NCBI GenBank assembly: GCA_028690215.1 | Contig: JAQVBQ010000004.1 | Coordinates: forward strand, 1-64,000 | Direction of reading: 5' to 3' | DNA: 64,000 bases | DNA from: Bacteroidales bacterium | GTDB lineage: Bacteria; Bacteroidota; Bacteroidia; Bacteroidales; UBA932 | Shown: positions 8,423-17,179 of the stretch, piece by piece | Layout of the letters: the number at the start of each line of letters is the position of its first letter | Position numbering within the stretch: position 1 is the stretch's first letter | Program-made: the position numbers and the translations under genes | The notes under the pieces: model-generated | The model's database searches: none | Seen by the model: only the letters and a program-made list of their open reading frames with translations | Told to the model about the DNA's origin: nothing

Positions 8423-9622
8423 ATGAAGGGTAAATTATTATTGGGTAAAAAGGAAGGGTCTCTTAATGAAGAACCGTTCCTTAAAGGTTTTACAGGGACA
8501 CTATCATCCTTCTCCTCTTTTGGAGCAAGGATTCCCTTGCTGACGCTCTTTTTTGGCATAATTGTCATTGCTCTCTATTCATTCTTTCTATCCTCTTGCC
8601 GGGGGCTGACATTTGAGGAGGAGAACACCGGCGAGATTAGATTTGTATTCAACAGGAAAGTAGATACGAAATCTGTTGTAAGAGAGTTTCCGGACAGTAA
8701 TAAATTTATGTTAACGATTAAAAACAGTTCGGGCACCGTAGTCTATAATGATCTGTATGGAAACAGACCGGCCAAGATGGAACTTAATGCAGGGAGCTAT
8801 GAGATATCGGTAGTATCCCGTGTGTTTACCAGACCGGAATTTGATGCCCCCTGTTACGGGGACAACAAGACTGTGATAGTCAAAGCCGGCGAGGTGTGCG
8901 TAATCTCTCTCACTGCCGTGCAGACTAATCTCGGTGTCAGAATTACTTTTACTGCAGATTTTATAAAAAAGTTCCCCGGTTATACTGCAGAATTGGCTGA
9001 CACGGCCGGAAAACTCACATATCCGTTTACTGAAACGAGATTTGCATATCTTAATCCAGGCCCTGTGACACTCAATTTGATTGAGCTGCCTCCTTATGGG
9101 GAGGATGCAGTACAGGATACAATCCCTGTCATTTCAAGAGAGATGTCTCAGAAGGATATGCTCACGGTAAACCTTCATGCAAACCCCTCTGACACATCTT
9201 CTGCAACATCGGGTGTAATTATAGACACTACTGCCAGATGGCTCTTCGAACAGATAGTAGTAGGAGCGGGGGACGGAAAGAGCATGGCAACTGCCTTTAA
9301 TACCGGGCAACTCTCATCAAATATCGGTGCAAAGGGTGTATGGGTGACAGGATATATAGTCGGCGGGGACCTCACCTCTACTGCCATAAGTTTCACTCCT
9401 CCTTTTACAAAGGAGACAAACCTTGCTATTGCGTCATCTGCAAGTGAGACGATCCGAAGTAATTGTATATCAATATGTATCCCTAATACGGATTTGCGTG
9501 GAGTGCTCAATTTGTGTACAAATCCGGGCAATCTCGGCAAGCGGGTCTATATTCAGGGAACTGTTGTGGCTTCATACCTGGGACTTATAGGTTTGAACCC
9601 TGTAACAGACGCCCGATTTTAG
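8423..9622 (+). CDS. DUF4493 / DUF6359-like lipoprotein, function unknown
   Basis: This 399-residue protein has a hydrophobic segment (about residues 37-56) ending in a lipobox LSSC with Cys59, so it is probably lipid-anchored. The middle part (about 70-260) resembles DUF4493, a Bacteroidota surface-lipoprotein domain. The last 130 residues (GVWVTGYIVGG, LAIASSASET, NPGNLGKRVYIQGTV) resemble DUF6359, an OB-like domain seen in secreted Bacteroidota proteins. The lipobox is unusually far from the start: 36 residues precede the hydrophobic core, and there is no later Met before it. The true start may be a non-ATG codon. No function can be assigned; the families were recognised by pattern, not by search. 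Confidence 0.75.
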   Translation: MKGKLLLGKKEGSLNEEPFLKGFTGTLSSFSSFGARIPLLTLFFGIIVIALYSFFLSSCRGLTFEEENTGEIRFVFNRKVDTKSVVREFPDSNKFMLTIKNSSGTVVYNDLYGNRPAKMELNAGSYEISVVSRVFTRPEFDAPCYGDNKTVIVKAGEVCVISLTAVQTNLGVRITFTADFIKKFPGYTAELADTAGKLTYPFTETRFAYLNPGPVTLNLIELPPYGEDAVQDTIPVISREMSQKDMLTVNLHANPSDTSSATSGVIIDTTARWLFEQIVVGAGDGKSMATAFNTGQLSSNIGAKGVWVTGYIVGGDLTSTAISFTPPFTKETNLAIASSASETIRSNCISICIPNTDLRGVLNLCTNPGNLGKRVYIQGTVVASYLGLIGLNPVTDARF

Positions 9623-9644
9623 GAAGATTGTGGGTGTGAATTGC

Positions 9645-9652
9645 TATATTTG
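9645..9652 (+). promoter_or_regulatory. -7 promoter element for the acetyltransferase gene
   Basis: TATATTTG matches TAnnTTTG, 23 bases upstream of the ATG at 9676. It suggests a separate transcript from the preceding lipoprotein gene. Confidence 0.55.
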
Positions 9653-9675
9653 CATTTGTTTAAAAAGATGGACTT

Positions 9676-10260
9676 ATGCAAGAGAATGGTTATTTTGCCC
9701 ATGGGACAGCTGTGATTGATCCCGGGTGTACTATTGGAAAAGGTACAAAAATATGGCACTTCACACACATAATGAGCGAGTCTGTCATAGGAGAGGGGTG
9801 CAACATCGGTCAGAATGTTGTGGTCTCGCCGGAAGTTGTACTGGGAAACAATGTGAAGGTTCAGAACAATGTATCAATCTACACAGGGGTCATTTGTGAG
9901 GATGATGTTTTTCTCGGTCCCTCATGCGTGTTCACCAATGTAATCAATCCCCGCAGTGCTATTATAAGAAGAGAAAGCTATCAGAAGACTCATGTCGGGA
10001 GAGGTGCGACTATAGGTGCCAATGCGACAATTGTCTGTGGTCATGACATAGGAGAGTATGCTTTTATTGGTGCAGGTGCGGTTGTGATTGATGAGGTTAA
10101 ACCATATGCTCTTGTTGTAGGCAATCCTGCCAGACAGATAGGATGGATGAGCCGCGCAGGGCAAAGGCTGGTATTCGGGCAGGATGGTTTAGCCGAATGT
10201 CCGGAGACAAAGGAGAGATATTCTCTTGTGGACGGAGAGGTGAAATTGCTCAATATTTGA
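9676..10260 (+). CDS. Left-handed beta-helix N-acetyltransferase, WbpD/WlbB-like
   Basis: This 194-residue protein is built of hexapeptide repeats (for example [15 protein letters not shown] and [14 protein letters not shown]). It closely follows WbpD/WlbB, enzymes that acetylate the 3-amino group of UDP-2-acetamido-3-amino-2,3-dideoxy-glucuronate for surface polysaccharide synthesis. Diagnostic stretches are KIWHFTHI near the start, [10 protein letters not shown] in the middle and AYVV-like [14 protein letters not shown] near the end. Length is normal. The partner enzymes of the sugar pathway are not nearby, so the exact substrate is inferred from family resemblance. The next gene starts 9 bases after its stop, so the two probably share a transcript. 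Confidence 0.85.
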   Translation: MQENGYFAHGTAVIDPGCTIGKGTKIWHFTHIMSESVIGEGCNIGQNVVVSPEVVLGNNVKVQNNVSIYTGVICEDDVFLGPSCVFTNVINPRSAIIRRESYQKTHVGRGATIGANATIVCGHDIGEYAFIGAGAVVIDEVKPYALVVGNPARQIGWMSRAGQRLVFGQDGLAECPETKERYSLVDGEVKLLNI

Positions 10261-10269
10261 CACATATTT

Positions 10270-13158
10270 ATGGATATTAAAGAAGATCTGCTTCACAGAG
10301 TCCTCTACGCTACTGACGCCTCTGCTTATAGGGAATTGCCACAGGGTGTCTTTTACCCGCGCAACAAAAAAGAACTTGTAGATGTTGTTTTATATGCAGC
10401 CGTGAAGGGAGTCTCGCTGATTCCCAGAGCCGGAGGAACTTCGATAGCCGGCCAGGTAGTAGGAAATGGTTTGGTCGTGGATATCTCAAGGTATATGAAC
10501 AGAATTCTTGAGATTAATCCGGATGAGGGTTGGGCAAGGGTGGAGCCGGGTGTTGTCCTCGATCAGCTGAACAAAGAGGCGTCCAGATCCGGACTATTTT
10601 TCGGGCCTGAAACCTCTACCTCAAACCGTTGCTGTATCGGAGGTATGGTTGGAAATAACTCGTGCGGCTCACACTCACTTGTATACGGAAGCACCAGAGA
10701 TCACCTGATTGAGGCTGAGGTCATACTCTCTGACGGGACAGTCTCTGTTTTCAGGAAGCTGTCAAAAGATGAGTTTAAGGAAAAATGCAAATCATCGAGT
10801 GAACGGGAATCTGCCATTTATAATTTTGTCGATTCTCTGCTCAATAACAAGAGAGCATTGTCGGAGATAACAGACAATTTTCCTGACTCTGAACTCAGGA
10901 GGAGAAATACAGGGTATGCTCTGGATGAACTGGTCGCTTCATGCAAAAATGATGATGAATATATAAACCTTGCACCACTTCTTGCAGGTTCGGAGGGTAC
11001 ACTGGCAATGGTGTCCGAGATAAAGGTGAAACTTGTACCGCTCCCGCCATCAAATAAATGTCTGGTTTGTGCACATTGTGCATCACTGGAGGATATCTTC
11101 AAGGCTAACCTTATTGCTCTCAGACACTCGCCAAAGGCGGTGGAGATGATGGATGACAACATTCTTGAACTTAGCAAGAAGAATCTTTCCCAACAGAAAA
11201 ACCGCTTTTTTGTCAAGGGGGACCCTGCTGCAATACTGATTGTGGAACTTGCGGAGAGTAGTGTTGAGGAGCTTGAAAAAGTTGTTGATGCGGTTGAAAA
11301 GGATCTTCTCGCTTCAGGGTTGAGTTACTATTGTTCGAAAGTTTACGGCTCCGATATCTCACGCGTCTGGGAGCTCAGAAAGGCGGGGCTTGGATTGCTG
11401 ACCTCAATGGCCGGGGATGCAAAGCCTGTCTCTGTGATTGAGGATACTGCCGTTGCCCCGAAGAGGCTGCCGGAGTATATGGCGGATTTCAGGAAGATGC
11501 TGGCCTCCTATGGCCTCTCATGTGTTTTTCATGCACATATAGGTACCGGAGAGTTGCACCTCAGACCTATTCTCAATCTGAAAAAAGGTGATGATGTGGC
11601 TCTTTTCAGAACTGTAGCGAGGGAGACTGCTTTGCTGGTGAAAAAATACAAGGGTTCTCTCTCCGGGGAGCATGGTGACGGAAGATTGCGCGGTGAGTTT
11701 ATTGAGTTGATGTACGGCTCTTATTTATATGGGCTGATGAGAGAATTGAAGAAGACTTTTGATCCTGCTTCCATTTTCAATAAAAACAAGATTGTTGACA
11801 CCCCGCCGATGAACACCTCTCTGAGATATGAGGCTGATTCAAAGGTTCCGGAATATAAGACCTATTTTGATTACTCCGCACAGGGAGGTTGGCTGAGTGC
11901 AATCGAGCAGTGCAACGGCTCCGGTGATTGCCGGAAAGCATCGGTTTTCGGAGGAACAATGTGTCCCAGTTTCAGGGCTACAGGCAGGGAGCAGGATGTT
12001 ACAAGGGGCAGGGCAAACACACTTCGGGAACTTCTCACTCACCCTTATAAGAGTAAGGTTTTTTCACAAAAGGAGATTCTCGAGACCCTTGAGCTATGTC
12101 TCTCCTGTAAGGCCTGTAAGAGTGAGTGCCCGTCAAATGTCGATATGACCAGGTATAAGGCTGAGTTCATGCAGCACCATTATGACACAATGATTCTGCC
12201 CCCCTTCAGGTCTTTTATGGTGGCAAACATGGCAGGGGTGGAAAGATTTGGAACTTTGGTCCCATCTGTCTACAACTTTTTTGCAACCAATAAAATAACA
12301 TCTTCAGCCATAAAATTCTTTGTGAGGTTCTCTCAGCAAAGGGAACTTCCGGAGATAATGAAACACTCTGTAAGAAAGCATGTAAGGAGTCTCTCCATGC
12401 CCGGGAAAGGGAAAAAGGTATATATTTTCCTTGATGAGTTTACCGAGTACAATGACGGGGAGACAGGTATCTTTTTTGTTGACCTGCTTATCTCTCTCGG
12501 CTATGATGTGATAATTCCCGAGCATGTTGAAAGTGGCAGGGCTGCCCTCTCAAAAGGGATGTTGAAGAAGGCCAGGAGACTGGCCAGAAAAAATGTGCTT
12601 CTTCTCAAAGATATTATATCAGATGAAGCTCCTCTGGTCGGGCTTGAACCATCCGCAATACTCTCCTTCAGAGACGAATACCCTGATCTTGTCGGGGACG
12701 ATCTCAAATCTCAGGCAAAAAAATTGTCTGAGAATGTCCTGCTTTATGATGAGTTTATAATGAGAGAGGCAGAAAAGGGTGTAATTGTACCCGGCCTTTT
12801 TACCGAAGAGCCACTACAGATTAAGCTTCATGGACATTGTCATCAGAAGGCCATCGTTACTACCGAGTTTTCGAGAAGGATGCTCTCTTTGCCAAAAAAT
12901 TACAAGGTTGATGTTATTCCTTCAGGCTGCTGCGGTATGGCCGGTTCCTTCGGGTACGAAAAGGAGCATTATGAAGTTTCAATGAGTATCGGGGAGCAGG
13001 TTCTTTTTCCGGCAATCCGCAATGCCTCTGCCGGTGTTGAAATAGCTGCCCCGGGTGTCTCTTGCCGTCAACAGATAAAAGACGGAACCGGCCGCAATGC
13101 AGCGCACCCGGTTGAGATACTTTACAAGGCTCTAAAAGGTCAGGTTCTTGATGGCTAA
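10270..13158 (+). CDS. FAD-linked oxidase fused to Fe-S and CCG domains (YdiJ / D-2-hydroxyacid dehydrogenase-like)
   Basis: This 962-residue flavoprotein belongs to the family of D-lactate and D-2-hydroxyglutarate dehydrogenases. The N-terminal PCMH-type FAD domain shows PRAGGTSIAGQVVG and GGMVGNNSCGSHS; the FAD-oxidase C domain carries HAHIGTGELHLRP and GSLSGEHGDGR. The C-terminal third has [4Fe-4S] motifs (CNGSGDCRK with TMCPSFRAT, then CLSCKACKSECPSN). It ends with a GlpC/CCG-type region containing HGHCHQKAI and PSGCCGMAGSFGYE. The order matches YdiJ-type single-chain enzymes, which oxidise a D-2-hydroxy acid and send electrons on through Fe-S clusters. The substrate is uncertain. Its stop overlaps the stop of the convergent ABC ATPase gene by three bases. 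Confidence 0.85.
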   Translation: MDIKEDLLHRVLYATDASAYRELPQGVFYPRNKKELVDVVLYAAVKGVSLIPRAGGTSIAGQVVGNGLVVDISRYMNRILEINPDEGWARVEPGVVLDQLNKEASRSGLFFGPETSTSNRCCIGGMVGNNSCGSHSLVYGSTRDHLIEAEVILSDGTVSVFRKLSKDEFKEKCKSSSERESAIYNFVDSLLNNKRALSEITDNFPDSELRRRNTGYALDELVASCKNDDEYINLAPLLAGSEGTLAMVSEIKVKLVPLPPSNKCLVCAHCASLEDIFKANLIALRHSPKAVEMMDDNILELSKKNLSQQKNRFFVKGDPAAILIVELAESSVEELEKVVDAVEKDLLASGLSYYCSKVYGSDISRVWELRKAGLGLLTSMAGDAKPVSVIEDTAVAPKRLPEYMADFRKMLASYGLSCVFHAHIGTGELHLRPILNLKKGDDVALFRTVARETALLVKKYKGSLSGEHGDGRLRGEFIELMYGSYLYGLMRELKKTFDPASIFNKNKIVDTPPMNTSLRYEADSKVPEYKTYFDYSAQGGWLSAIEQCNGSGDCRKASVFGGTMCPSFRATGREQDVTRGRANTLRELLTHPYKSKVFSQKEILETLELCLSCKACKSECPSNVDMTRYKAEFMQHHYDTMILPPFRSFMVANMAGVERFGTLVPSVYNFFATNKITSSAIKFFVRFSQQRELPEIMKHSVRKHVRSLSMPGKGKKVYIFLDEFTEYNDGETGIFFVDLLISLGYDVIIPEHVESGRAALSKGMLKKARRLARKNVLLLKDIISDEAPLVGLEPSAILSFRDEYPDLVGDDLKSQAKKLSENVLLYDEFIMREAEKGVIVPGLFTEEPLQIKLHGHCHQKAIVTTEFSRRMLSLPKNYKVDVIPSGCCGMAGSFGYEKEHYEVSMSIGEQVLFPAIRNASAGVEIAAPGVSCRQQIKDGTGRNAAHPVEILYKALKGQVLDG

Positions 13159-13967
13159 ATATAGTTCTGTTGAAGCATATCAGAGGCAGACGGGTCTATC
13201 TGCTCCCGTTTTCTTATGTCGTCGAACATTGCCAGAAGGTCAGATGCCTTGATGACTCTCTTGTCGGCACCCTTGATGTCATAGACGATTTTTCCGTTAT
13301 GCAGCATCAATATTCTGTCGCCGAGATTAACGGCTTGTTGCATAGAGTGTGTCACCATCATCGTGGTAAGTTTGTCCTTGTTGACGATGCTCTCTGTAAG
13401 CTGGATCACTTTACCGGCTGTCTTGGGGTCCAGTGCAGCTGTATGCTCATCAAGCAGCAACAAGTCGGGTCTCAACCATGTAGACATTAGCAGAGTCAAA
13501 GCTTGTCTCTGCCCCCCGGAGAGTTTGCCGATTGGATTTGCCAATCTCTCCTCCAGCCCCATATTGAGTGACTTTACCCGTTTTCTGAACTCCTCCATAT
13601 CACCTCTGTTGAGTGCGGCTCCCAAGCCACGCTTAGCTCCGCGTCTGACTGCAAGTGCGAGATTTTCAGCGATGGACATGTCCGGTGCTGTTCCACTGCA
13701 TGGATTCTGAAAAACCCTTCCGATGTATTTCGCCCTTTGGTGCTCCTGCATATTTGTGATATCTGTTCCGTTCAGTTTTATGGAACCACTGTCGGGGAGA
13801 AATGTTCCCGCAACGGCATTAAGAAGAGTGGATTTTCCCGATCCGTTTGTTCCGAGAAGAATGACAAAACTTCCGGTCTCTATTGTACACGATACATTGT
13901 CAAGTGCCAACACCTCATTTGGAGTGCCGGGATTAAACACCTTTGTAATATTGCTTATTTCTATCAT
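13155..13967 (-). CDS. ABC transporter ATP-binding protein (TrpXYZ-type importer)
   Basis: The 270-residue ATPase has Walker A LGTNGSGKSTLLN, signature LSGGQRQALTL, Walker B LLLDEHTAALD and the switch His in MMVTHSMQQ. It would power the importer formed with the permease and binding protein of this operon. Its ATG overlaps the permease stop by four bases (13964-13967), indicating translational coupling. It is the last gene of the operon. The importer resembles the PF04392-type systems in which a periplasmic binding protein pairs with a BPD_transp_2 permease; tryptophan or tyrosine import is known for some relatives, but the ligand here is unknown. Confidence 0.88.
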   Translation of the reverse strand: MIEISNITKVFNPGTPNEVLALDNVSCTIETGSFVILLGTNGSGKSTLLNAVAGTFLPDSGSIKLNGTDITNMQEHQRAKYIGRVFQNPCSGTAPDMSIAENLALAVRRGAKRGLGAALNRGDMEEFRKRVKSLNMGLEERLANPIGKLSGGQRQALTLLMSTWLRPDLLLLDEHTAALDPKTAGKVIQLTESIVNKDKLTTMMVTHSMQQAVNLGDRILMLHNGKIVYDIKGADKRVIKASDLLAMFDDIRKREQIDPSASDMLQQNYI

Positions 13968-14851
13968 TTTACCTCAACTCCTCTTTTTTTCATCTTTTTG
14001 GTGACATATGGAAGTACAAGCGCTATGAACACGAACAGGGCTGTAATCAGTTTCAGGTCGTTCGGATTCATACCGAGCCTCAGGGCTACCGCAACAAGCA
14101 GACGGAATATGACAGAGCCCATAATAGAACCGATAATCAACATACCGACAGATCCTCCGCCTATGATTGCTTCACCTATTATGACACTCGCAAGGCCCCA
14201 TACCATCATACCTATTCCCATCTGGACGTCGGCAAATCCCTGGTACTGGGCAAGAATTGCACCGGATAGAGCTATCAGTGCGTTGGCCATACCCAGGCCG
14301 AGTGTTATCATCAAGCCTGTGTTTACACCCAGAGCCCTTATCATCTGTGGGTTGTTGCCGGTTGCCCTCATGGCTGTGCCGAGGTTTGTCCTGAAGAAAA
14401 GGTAGAGAGCTATTCCTATTAAAGCAACAAATGCAAGTATTACCACAAGAACTGCTGTGTCATTGTCAGGGATAAAACTAATGTCTCCGGCCAGTGAGAT
14501 GAGTGTCTGTTGTGACATCAATGGCAGGTTGCTTTTTCCCATTATATGGAGATTGACCGAGTAGAGGGCGGTCATCATCAATATACCGGCGAGAAGTCCG
14601 TTGATGTTGAATTTTGTATGGATTATGCCTGTAAGGGTTCCGGCAACGAAACCACCGGCCATGGCAATCAATGTTGCTGAGACCGGATTCATCCCGGATA
14701 CTATCAGGGCTGCGGCGATAGAGGCTCCCAATGTGATTGAGCCCTCTGCAGTAATGTCCGCAAAATTGTAAATCTTGAAGCTTATGAACATGCCGAGGGC
14801 AAGCAACGACAAGATTAATCCTATTGTAAGTGCACCTATGAGTAATGACAT
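13964..14851 (-). CDS. ABC transporter permease (BPD_transp_2 family)
   Basis: The 295-residue protein is almost entirely hydrophobic with roughly eight to nine predicted membrane segments. It carries the typical loop YLFFRTNLGTAMRATGNN followed by MIRALGVNT, found in branched-chain amino acid and TrpY-like permeases. It forms the membrane channel of the importer. It overlaps the ATPase gene by four bases and lies 12 bases after the STAS gene. One permease gene is present, so a homodimer is likely. Confidence 0.88.
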   Translation of the reverse strand: MSLLIGALTIGLILSLLALGMFISFKIYNFADITAEGSITLGASIAAALIVSGMNPVSATLIAMAGGFVAGTLTGIIHTKFNINGLLAGILMMTALYSVNLHIMGKSNLPLMSQQTLISLAGDISFIPDNDTAVLVVILAFVALIGIALYLFFRTNLGTAMRATGNNPQMIRALGVNTGLMITLGLGMANALIALSGAILAQYQGFADVQMGIGMMVWGLASVIIGEAIIGGGSVGMLIIGSIMGSVIFRLLVAVALRLGMNPNDLKLITALFVFIALVLPYVTKKMKKRGVEVK

Positions 14852-14863
14852 TGTACCCTGTTA

Positions 14864-16117
14864 TTAAAATTTATCAATTTTTCCTATCCAGCAGACACCT
14901 TGAGTGAATTCGCTCTCTCCGGCACCGGTTGCATCTCTCCTGTCGTTCAGCAGATGCATGACGCTCCCGAGTCTCTCCTCGTCAAACAGGTTTTTAATTG
15001 CCTCTTCTGCACCAATCTGTGATTTGGCAATTGGTTTGTATCCGAATATTGCGGAGTGGGTGTGGTGCCTTAACTTTTCCGGGTTATCACGATCCGGGGC
15101 TGATTCTCTTGTAAACTTTTTCAGAGGAGTATCTTCGCCGGATGTTATTATACTCAGACTTAGGGATATATCGCCTGTGTATTCAGGTTCGGTTGTCAGA
15201 TTGAGGTTGTCTTTAATCTGCGGAAAAGAGAATATCTCATTGTTTCCTATAGTTACAGGTGAACGCTTCAGCGCAACCCCGACCATTCCCTTACTCTCAG
15301 CCATCATAACCATTGCAAACTCTTTGAATCCTGTGTTTGCTGCAACAGCCCTTATTATTTTGCTTAACGGGATGCTTTTTTTGTTTTCGGATGGTGCGAA
15401 TTTTATAAACCTGCTGAAGCTGCCCTCGAGCGAAATACCATACAACATGTTGATTGAAGGAATCAGGTTGCCCTCTGTAATCATAAAGTCCGGGGTGTTG
15501 ACATCGCCGGACGGCATGAATGCAACTGCATCGCCCAATGCAATATACTCTCCGAACCTGGATTGGCAATCCTCAAAACCTGAGCCGATTGCACCGAGTC
15601 CCAGACCATATTTTCCGCTGCCGAATTTGGCTGAAATACAATCCTTTTGGGTGAACCCTTTTTTGATTCCTTCCGGATCTCCGTTTAACGTGCATTTGAA
15701 TGTGCCGTTTTCTTTTCCTTTGATCTCTACAGCCTTGAATAAAAATCCATCACTCTCGAATTCCAGAGTGCTCTCTTCGGCTTTGTCCTCATTTGAGGCG
15801 GGGGCTTTCCATTCCAGCATACCGGCAAGTCCCACCATCTCGAGGACTGTCTGTACCTCTTTTGAAAGGGCTGAGATTCCGAAAATCCCGTTTACACCTT
15901 TAGCCATCTTGGCATACTTGATGAGCGATCTGATTCCCAGTGAGCTCAGATATTCAATATTGCCCATATCGAGAGCTATGTTGTATTCCCTCTCTCTGAA
16001 GGCATTATCGAGAGCCTCGTCCAGGTATTTTGACCAGTATGCATCTATACGGCCTTCAAGCCTGAAAATGATGTAGCCCGGTCTCTCTTCGCGGATTATG
16101 TTCAGTTTTCCGTCCAT
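14864..16117 (-). CDS. STAS-domain protein with a large uncharacterised C-terminal region, in an ABC operon
   Basis: The first 105 residues are a STAS domain of the anti-sigma-factor-antagonist type: FRLEGRIDAYWSKYLDEAL, then ALDMGNIEYLSSLGIRSLIK, with the serine at the position that is phosphorylated in SpoIIAA/RsbV relatives. The remaining about 300 residues are soluble, rich in Gly and Ser, and not recognised (for example GSGKYGLGLGAIGSG). No kinase or membrane segment is visible. The start overlaps the end of the binding-protein gene by 16 bases and the stop is 12 bases before the permease, so it is an integral member of the importer operon. It may couple transport to a signalling partner; this is inference. 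Total length is 417 residues. Confidence 0.7.
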   Translation of the reverse strand: MDGKLNIIREERPGYIIFRLEGRIDAYWSKYLDEALDNAFREREYNIALDMGNIEYLSSLGIRSLIKYAKMAKGVNGIFGISALSKEVQTVLEMVGLAGMLEWKAPASNEDKAEESTLEFESDGFLFKAVEIKGKENGTFKCTLNGDPEGIKKGFTQKDCISAKFGSGKYGLGLGAIGSGFEDCQSRFGEYIALGDAVAFMPSGDVNTPDFMITEGNLIPSINMLYGISLEGSFSRFIKFAPSENKKSIPLSKIIRAVAANTGFKEFAMVMMAESKGMVGVALKRSPVTIGNNEIFSFPQIKDNLNLTTEPEYTGDISLSLSIITSGEDTPLKKFTRESAPDRDNPEKLRHHTHSAIFGYKPIAKSQIGAEEAIKNLFDEERLGSVMHLLNDRRDATGAGESEFTQGVCWIGKIDKF

Positions 16118-17094
16118 TTTCTCTCAAAATCTTTTGGGATAATTATTCCTGCAGCCTTAGCGGCTTCTTTGTTTATCAATATGTTTGTCTTGCTGACAAA
16201 TTCAATAGGTATATCCTTTATGGGAGTACCGTCAAAATATCTCTTTGCAAGCACTACTGCATCTATGCCTGCCTGCTGGTAATCTCTCGATACTACAAGC
16301 ACCGCACCCTTTTCGGACTGGTCGCTGACGAAGCCGAACAGCGGAATCTTATTGTCACGGGCAACCTTGATAATATTGGCTATTGATGAGGATGTGAGGT
16401 TGTCTACAATCTGGCATATAATGTCCGGTCTTGCCTCTACCAAAGCAAGGGCAGCATCTGCTATCTCCGAGCTGGAGTTCACCGGTGTGGATAAAAGCTT
16501 TATCCCGCTCTGTTCAGCATACTCTTTAAGGGCATTCATGTTTTTTACAGAGTTGGCCTCTCCGGGAGAGAAGATGGTACCTATCGTCTTTGTATCCGGT
16601 GAAAGCTGCCGGATAATTTTGATCATCCCCTCATAATCACCCATAGTTGATATACCGGTTATGTTCTCCTGATGGTCTGTGAAGGAGTTGCACACTCCGG
16701 CCGCTGCAGGGTCAGCCACTACCGAGAAAATAACGGGAATATCCTTTATCTTCTGGGCAGCCAGTTGAAGTGTAGGTGTGGATGTTACAAAAATCAGATC
16801 TGGTCCGTCAGATACAACTTTGTCGATGATAATGTTTAGTGTTGAGATATCGCCTTGTGCATTAAGCACATCGAGTGTGTAATCAATCCCTGCCTTCATG
16901 CCGGTACCGACCAGTCCGTGCATAAAACCCTGCAGGGAAAGCTCAGAAAGAGGGGAGTCGTTGTACTGTATCAATGCCAGTTTTAAAATTCTGGTATCTT
17001 TTTTGCCGTTACTGCTGTCCATGAAAATCAATATCGCGGACAGAGCTGCTATAAGCAATAATGCTTTAAGGATGTTTAGAAGATTTGTTTTCAT
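16102..17094 (-). CDS. ABC transporter periplasmic substrate-binding protein (PF04392-like)
   Basis: The 330-residue protein starts with a hydrophobic segment (residues 7-25) without a lipobox Cys, so it is a signal peptide or membrane anchor. The mature part shows the family pattern: LALIQYNDSPLSELSLQGF, then DLIFVTSTPTLQLAAQ, IPVIFSVVADPAAAGV and GTIFSPGEANSVKNM. These match TrpX/ABC_sub_bind proteins that bind small ligands such as aromatic amino acids. It is the first gene of the importer operon. A TAATTTTG element on the minus strand at 17112-17105 lies only 10 bases before the ATG, so the leader would be very short if that is the promoter. Confidence 0.88.
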   Translation of the reverse strand: MKTNLLNILKALLLIAALSAILIFMDSSNGKKDTRILKLALIQYNDSPLSELSLQGFMHGLVGTGMKAGIDYTLDVLNAQGDISTLNIIIDKVVSDGPDLIFVTSTPTLQLAAQKIKDIPVIFSVVADPAAAGVCNSFTDHQENITGISTMGDYEGMIKIIRQLSPDTKTIGTIFSPGEANSVKNMNALKEYAEQSGIKLLSTPVNSSSEIADAALALVEARPDIICQIVDNLTSSSIANIIKVARDNKIPLFGFVSDQSEKGAVLVVSRDYQQAGIDAVVLAKRYFDGTPIKDIPIEFVSKTNILINKEAAKAAGIIIPKDFERKWTEN

Positions 17095-17179
17095 AGTTTG
17101 ATTCCAAAATTACTAATTATATCATACGGCAGAACTTTTTTCTGCTATTTATGTTTTAAAACTTAAACCTTATTTTAAA

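Noticed and set aside
14904..16076. 390-codon plus-strand frame opposite the STAS gene
   Set aside because: It mirrors a coding gene on the other strand, and the protein is Ser/Pro/Leu-rich without motifs. The STAS gene fits its operon.
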